This document shows positions 35,928 through 37,479 of a DNA stretch of 37,479 bases, piece by piece. Location: assembly GCA_947450695.1 (NCBI GenBank), contig CANFWV010000033.1, positions 1 to 37,479 of the forward strand, written 5' to 3'. Positions within the stretch are counted from its first letter, which is position 1, and each line of letters starts with the position of its first letter. Position numbers and translations under genes: made by a program. The notes under the pieces were generated by a model. It was not told the origin of the DNA. It was given only the letters and a program-made list of their open reading frames with translations, and made no database searches. Origin of the DNA: Comamonadaceae bacterium (GTDB lineage: Bacteria; Pseudomonadota; Gammaproteobacteria; Burkholderiales; Burkholderiaceae_C).

Positions 35928-35957
35928 ATTGTAAACGGGAATGATTCGTATTTGCAA
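35928..35957 (-). promoter_or_regulatory. Predicted promoter of the iron cluster (leaderless layout)
   Basis: On the minus strand TTGCAA (35952-35957) and TACAAT (35928-35933) are spaced by 18 bases, and the ATG at 35919-35921 lies six bases after the -10 element. This supports the chosen start and a leaderless transcript. Confidence 0.6.
35937..35955 (-). promoter_or_regulatory. Fur-box-like operator overlapping the iron cluster promoter
   Basis: GCAAATACGAATCATTCCC (minus strand) matches 12 of 19 positions of the Fur consensus, including the AATCATT core. It occupies the spacer and part of the -35 element, an ideal place for iron-dependent repression. The region also separates the cluster from the divergent host-attachment-type gene. 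Confidence 0.6.
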
Positions 35958-36044
35958 GTTTCGTTGTTCAGCTTGCATTCAATAAAAAATCATTGCAAAG
36001 TTACGAAATAGCTTGGATTAATTAAAAATAACGAATTGACCGCC

Positions 36045-36500
36045 ATGAAAAAAACGTGGGTTTTGATCACTGATGCTGAACGTGCTCGATGCTTTGAGCG
36101 TGATGCCACGGACCACAGCCTCACCGAGCTGACAGACTTTCTCCACCCGCACGCTAGCCTTCAAGGCAAAGCCGATGGCGGCGATTTGACGGGTGAAGCA
36201 GGCAAGGGGCACGGTCGCACCGGACACGCCGGAACACAGTTTGAACCTCGCACAGAAGCGCACACCAAAGAACGCGCCAACTTCGCGCATGAACTGGCAA
36301 AGTACATCAATAAAGGGGTTTTAGAACAGCGCTGTCACGAACTGGTGCTCATTGCGACCAGCCCGATGCTCGGTGAGATCAAACCTCATCTGAGCCGCGA
36401 ATCGGAAAAAATGCTGCATACCGCGGTTAGCAGTGACTTGACCCACTACAAAGGCCGCGAGTTAGAAAAACGCGTGAATGACGCCTTGTTCCCGGGCTAA
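36045..36500 (+). CDS. Host attachment family protein (PF10116-type)
   Basis: A 151-residue soluble protein. The start KKTWVLITDAERARCFE, the low-complexity centre with GEAGKGHGRTGHAG, the HTKERANFAHELAKYIN segment and LVLIATSPMLGEIKPHL are typical of the family called protein required for attachment to host cells. The name derives from one plant-associated bacterium; the fold resembles an eRF1-like domain and the real role is unknown. ATG at 36045; an upstream TTG is possible. It converges on the MarR gene, and the two stops overlap by four bases. Confidence 0.85.
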   Translation: MKKTWVLITDAERARCFERDATDHSLTELTDFLHPHASLQGKADGGDLTGEAGKGHGRTGHAGTQFEPRTEAHTKERANFAHELAKYINKGVLEQRCHELVLIATSPMLGEIKPHLSRESEKMLHTAVSSDLTHYKGRELEKRVNDALFPG

Positions 36501-36982
36501 AGGCCACGATTTTGGGGGGCGCTTATTGCCGGCAGTTCAACATGTTGAACAACATTGTTTTGTGCATCGATGAAAGTCTCAAGCGCATTGAACAGGTTCT
36601 CCAACAGGTCGCTGCCCAAAGCCTCTTCGATCAGCACGTACTGTCGATCAATCAACGGCGCCATCTCGCTGACCAGCTGATCTCCCTTGGTTGCCAGTCG
36701 AACCGACACGCGCCGAAGGTCGCCCTCCATCCGACTGCGCTGGATCAGCGCAGCCTCCTCCATGCGCGCCAACATCCCTGCCATGCTGGCACTGTGAATT
36801 TGGCAAAAATCGCAGAGCTCGCGCGGCTCCAGTTGGTCGTTCTCGTCGAGCAGACGCAAGATTCTCCACTGCTGTTCGGTCAAGCCGAATCGGTTGAGAA
36901 TCGGGCGGAAATGCGACATGAGGCTTTCGCGGGCTTTTAAAAGCCGCTGCGGCAGATTCCGATAACTGATGCGTGGTTTCAA
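36497..36982 (-). CDS. hpaR: HpaR-like MarR-family transcriptional regulator
   Basis: A 161-residue winged-helix regulator. Its start (YRNLPQRLLKARESLMSHFRPI, core LLKARESLMSHFRPI) and LTEQQWRILRLLDEND match the HpaR subgroup, which controls homoprotocatechuate degradation in other bacteria. The recognition helix region is QIHSASMAGMLARMEE, and the wing has RMEGDLRRVSVRL. The start is TTG at 36980-36982, fixed by AGGAG six bases upstream; no ATG fits. No aromatic degradation gene is in the window, so the name marks the family, not the pathway. A 36-bp palindrome lies 15 bases upstream, so it probably represses itself and the divergent bestrophin gene. Confidence 0.87.
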   Translation of the reverse strand: MKPRISYRNLPQRLLKARESLMSHFRPILNRFGLTEQQWRILRLLDENDQLEPRELCDFCQIHSASMAGMLARMEEAALIQRSRMEGDLRRVSVRLATKGDQLVSEMAPLIDRQYVLIEEALGSDLLENLFNALETFIDAQNNVVQHVELPAISAPQNRGL

Positions 36983-36997
36983 TGTGAGCTCCTGAGC

Positions 36998-37033
36998 GCA
37001 TTCTACTTACTAATATATTAGTGAGTAGAATGC
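36998..37033. promoter_or_regulatory. Near-perfect 36-bp palindromic operator between hpaR-like gene and bestrophin gene
   Basis: The two 18-base arms match at 17 positions. The core ACTAATATATTAGT (37009-37022) is a perfect 14-base palindrome typical of MarR operators. The AT-rich centre can supply -10 elements in both directions (TAATAT, and TAGAAT at 37026-37031). A further half-site TTAGTAAACT lies at 37041-37050. Confidence 0.85.
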
Positions 37034-37084
37034 TGCGATGTTAGTAAACTCACAGTGCTTTCAGCCCTTCTCCGGGCACTCGGC

Positions 37085-37479
37085 ATGATCGTCAGAGACC
37101 GCCCATCCGGGCTGAAAATGTTTCTGCTATTGCGTGGCTCCATCCTGCCAAGGATTCTGCCGTCCTTGCTGGCCACGACGCTGATTGCGATTGTGGTGAC
37201 CTTCACACACGGCGATCTTTTCTCCGTCAAGATCACCCTGACCACCATCCCGTTTTCGCTGATCGGTTTGCCCATCGCTATTTTCTTGGGCTTTAGAAAC
37301 ACAGCGGCCTATGACCGGTTTTGGGAAGGCCGAAAACTATGGGGCGAATTGCTGCTGCGCAGTCGTAACTTGTCGCGTCAATGTCAAAACTACATTGCAG
37401 CAGACGTGCCCGCCAAGGCCAGTTTGGGCTTGCAAGACGTGCGCGTACGGATGCTGATGCGAGCCATTGCCTTCGCGCA
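37085..37479 (+). CDS. Bestrophin-family (UPF0187/YneE) chloride-channel-like protein, 3' end missing
   Basis: The first 131 codons are present and the gene runs off the right edge with no stop. The start MIVRDRPSGLKMFLLLRGS and the motifs SILPRILPSLL, PFSLIGLPIAIFLGFRNTAAYDRF (core FLGFRNTAAYDRFWEGR) and LWGELLLRSRNL are highly typical of bacterial bestrophins, pentameric anion or cation channels of the inner membrane. The ribosome site is weak. It diverges from the hpaR-like gene across the palindromic operator, so that regulator probably controls it. Confidence 0.92.
   Translation, partial: MIVRDRPSGLKMFLLLRGSILPRILPSLLATTLIAIVVTFTHGDLFSVKITLTTIPFSLIGLPIAIFLGFRNTAAYDRFWEGRKLWGELLLRSRNLSRQCQNYIAADVPAKASLGLQDVRVRMLMRAIAFA

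Noticed and set aside
36045..36500. Phage- or virulence-related role from the name host attachment protein
   Set aside because: The family name comes from one case, and the sequence has no adhesin, signal peptide or phage features.

Overview
The window looks like a chromosomal segment of a betaproteobacterium of the order Burkholderiales, most likely a Comamonadaceae member of the Rhodoferax/Polaromonas kind. The pointers are tripartite tricarboxylate (Tct/Bug) transport genes, a single fused-type LolC/E permease next to LolD, a long TrpS with a C-terminal extension, a HpaR-type MarR regulator and moderately high GC. This assignment is inferred from gene content, not from a marker gene search. 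I see no tRNA, rRNA, insertion sequence, integrase or CRISPR array. No stretch longer than 300 bases lacks a gene.

Left part (1-7024). On the minus strand lie the start of tctA, then tctB, and a tightly overlapping trio: a TatD-type hydrolase, a hypoxanthine-DNA glycosylase and a spermidine-synthase-like protein. On the plus strand, from a recognisable sigma70-type promoter, lies an acyl-CoA cluster: a class III CoA-transferase, an enoyl-CoA hydratase/isomerase, an MDR-type reductase and a Bug solute-binding protein. Together these suggest uptake and activation of an unidentified carboxylic acid.

Housekeeping part (7052-16364). lolD and lolC (minus) diverge from a plus-strand run: a COG4255-like protein, recJ, a PHP phosphatase, an EamA transporter, yciO, an M50 site-2 protease and trpS. 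Several of these genes have no Shine-Dalgarno sequence but carry a -10-like element six bases before the ATG, suggesting leaderless transcripts.

Surface part (16365-30649). A NarL/FixJ-type response regulator with its own promoter and a strong terminator is followed by a divergent pair for envelope lipid modification: a PAP2 phosphatase and an EptA-like phosphoethanolamine transferase. Next comes a compact Tad/Flp pilus locus: flp, rcpC, rcpA, a small lipoprotein, tadG, two tadE-like genes, tadZ, tadA, tadB and tadC. No prepilin peptidase or TadD is present in the window. A convergent orphan ATP-grasp gene closes this part.

Right part (30796-37479). A secreted metallo-beta-lactamase-fold hydrolase diverges from an orphan solute-binding protein. 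The most interesting block is a minus-strand iron cluster: a di-heme cytochrome c peroxidase, a cupredoxin-like protein, an FTR1 iron permease and an outer-membrane beta-barrel candidate. A Fur-box-like sequence sits inside its promoter. The peroxidase gene is broken by two single-base frameshifts flanking its second haem motif. The window ends with a host-attachment-family protein, a HpaR/MarR regulator with a nearly perfect 36-bp palindromic operator, and the start of a bestrophin-family channel that diverges from it.
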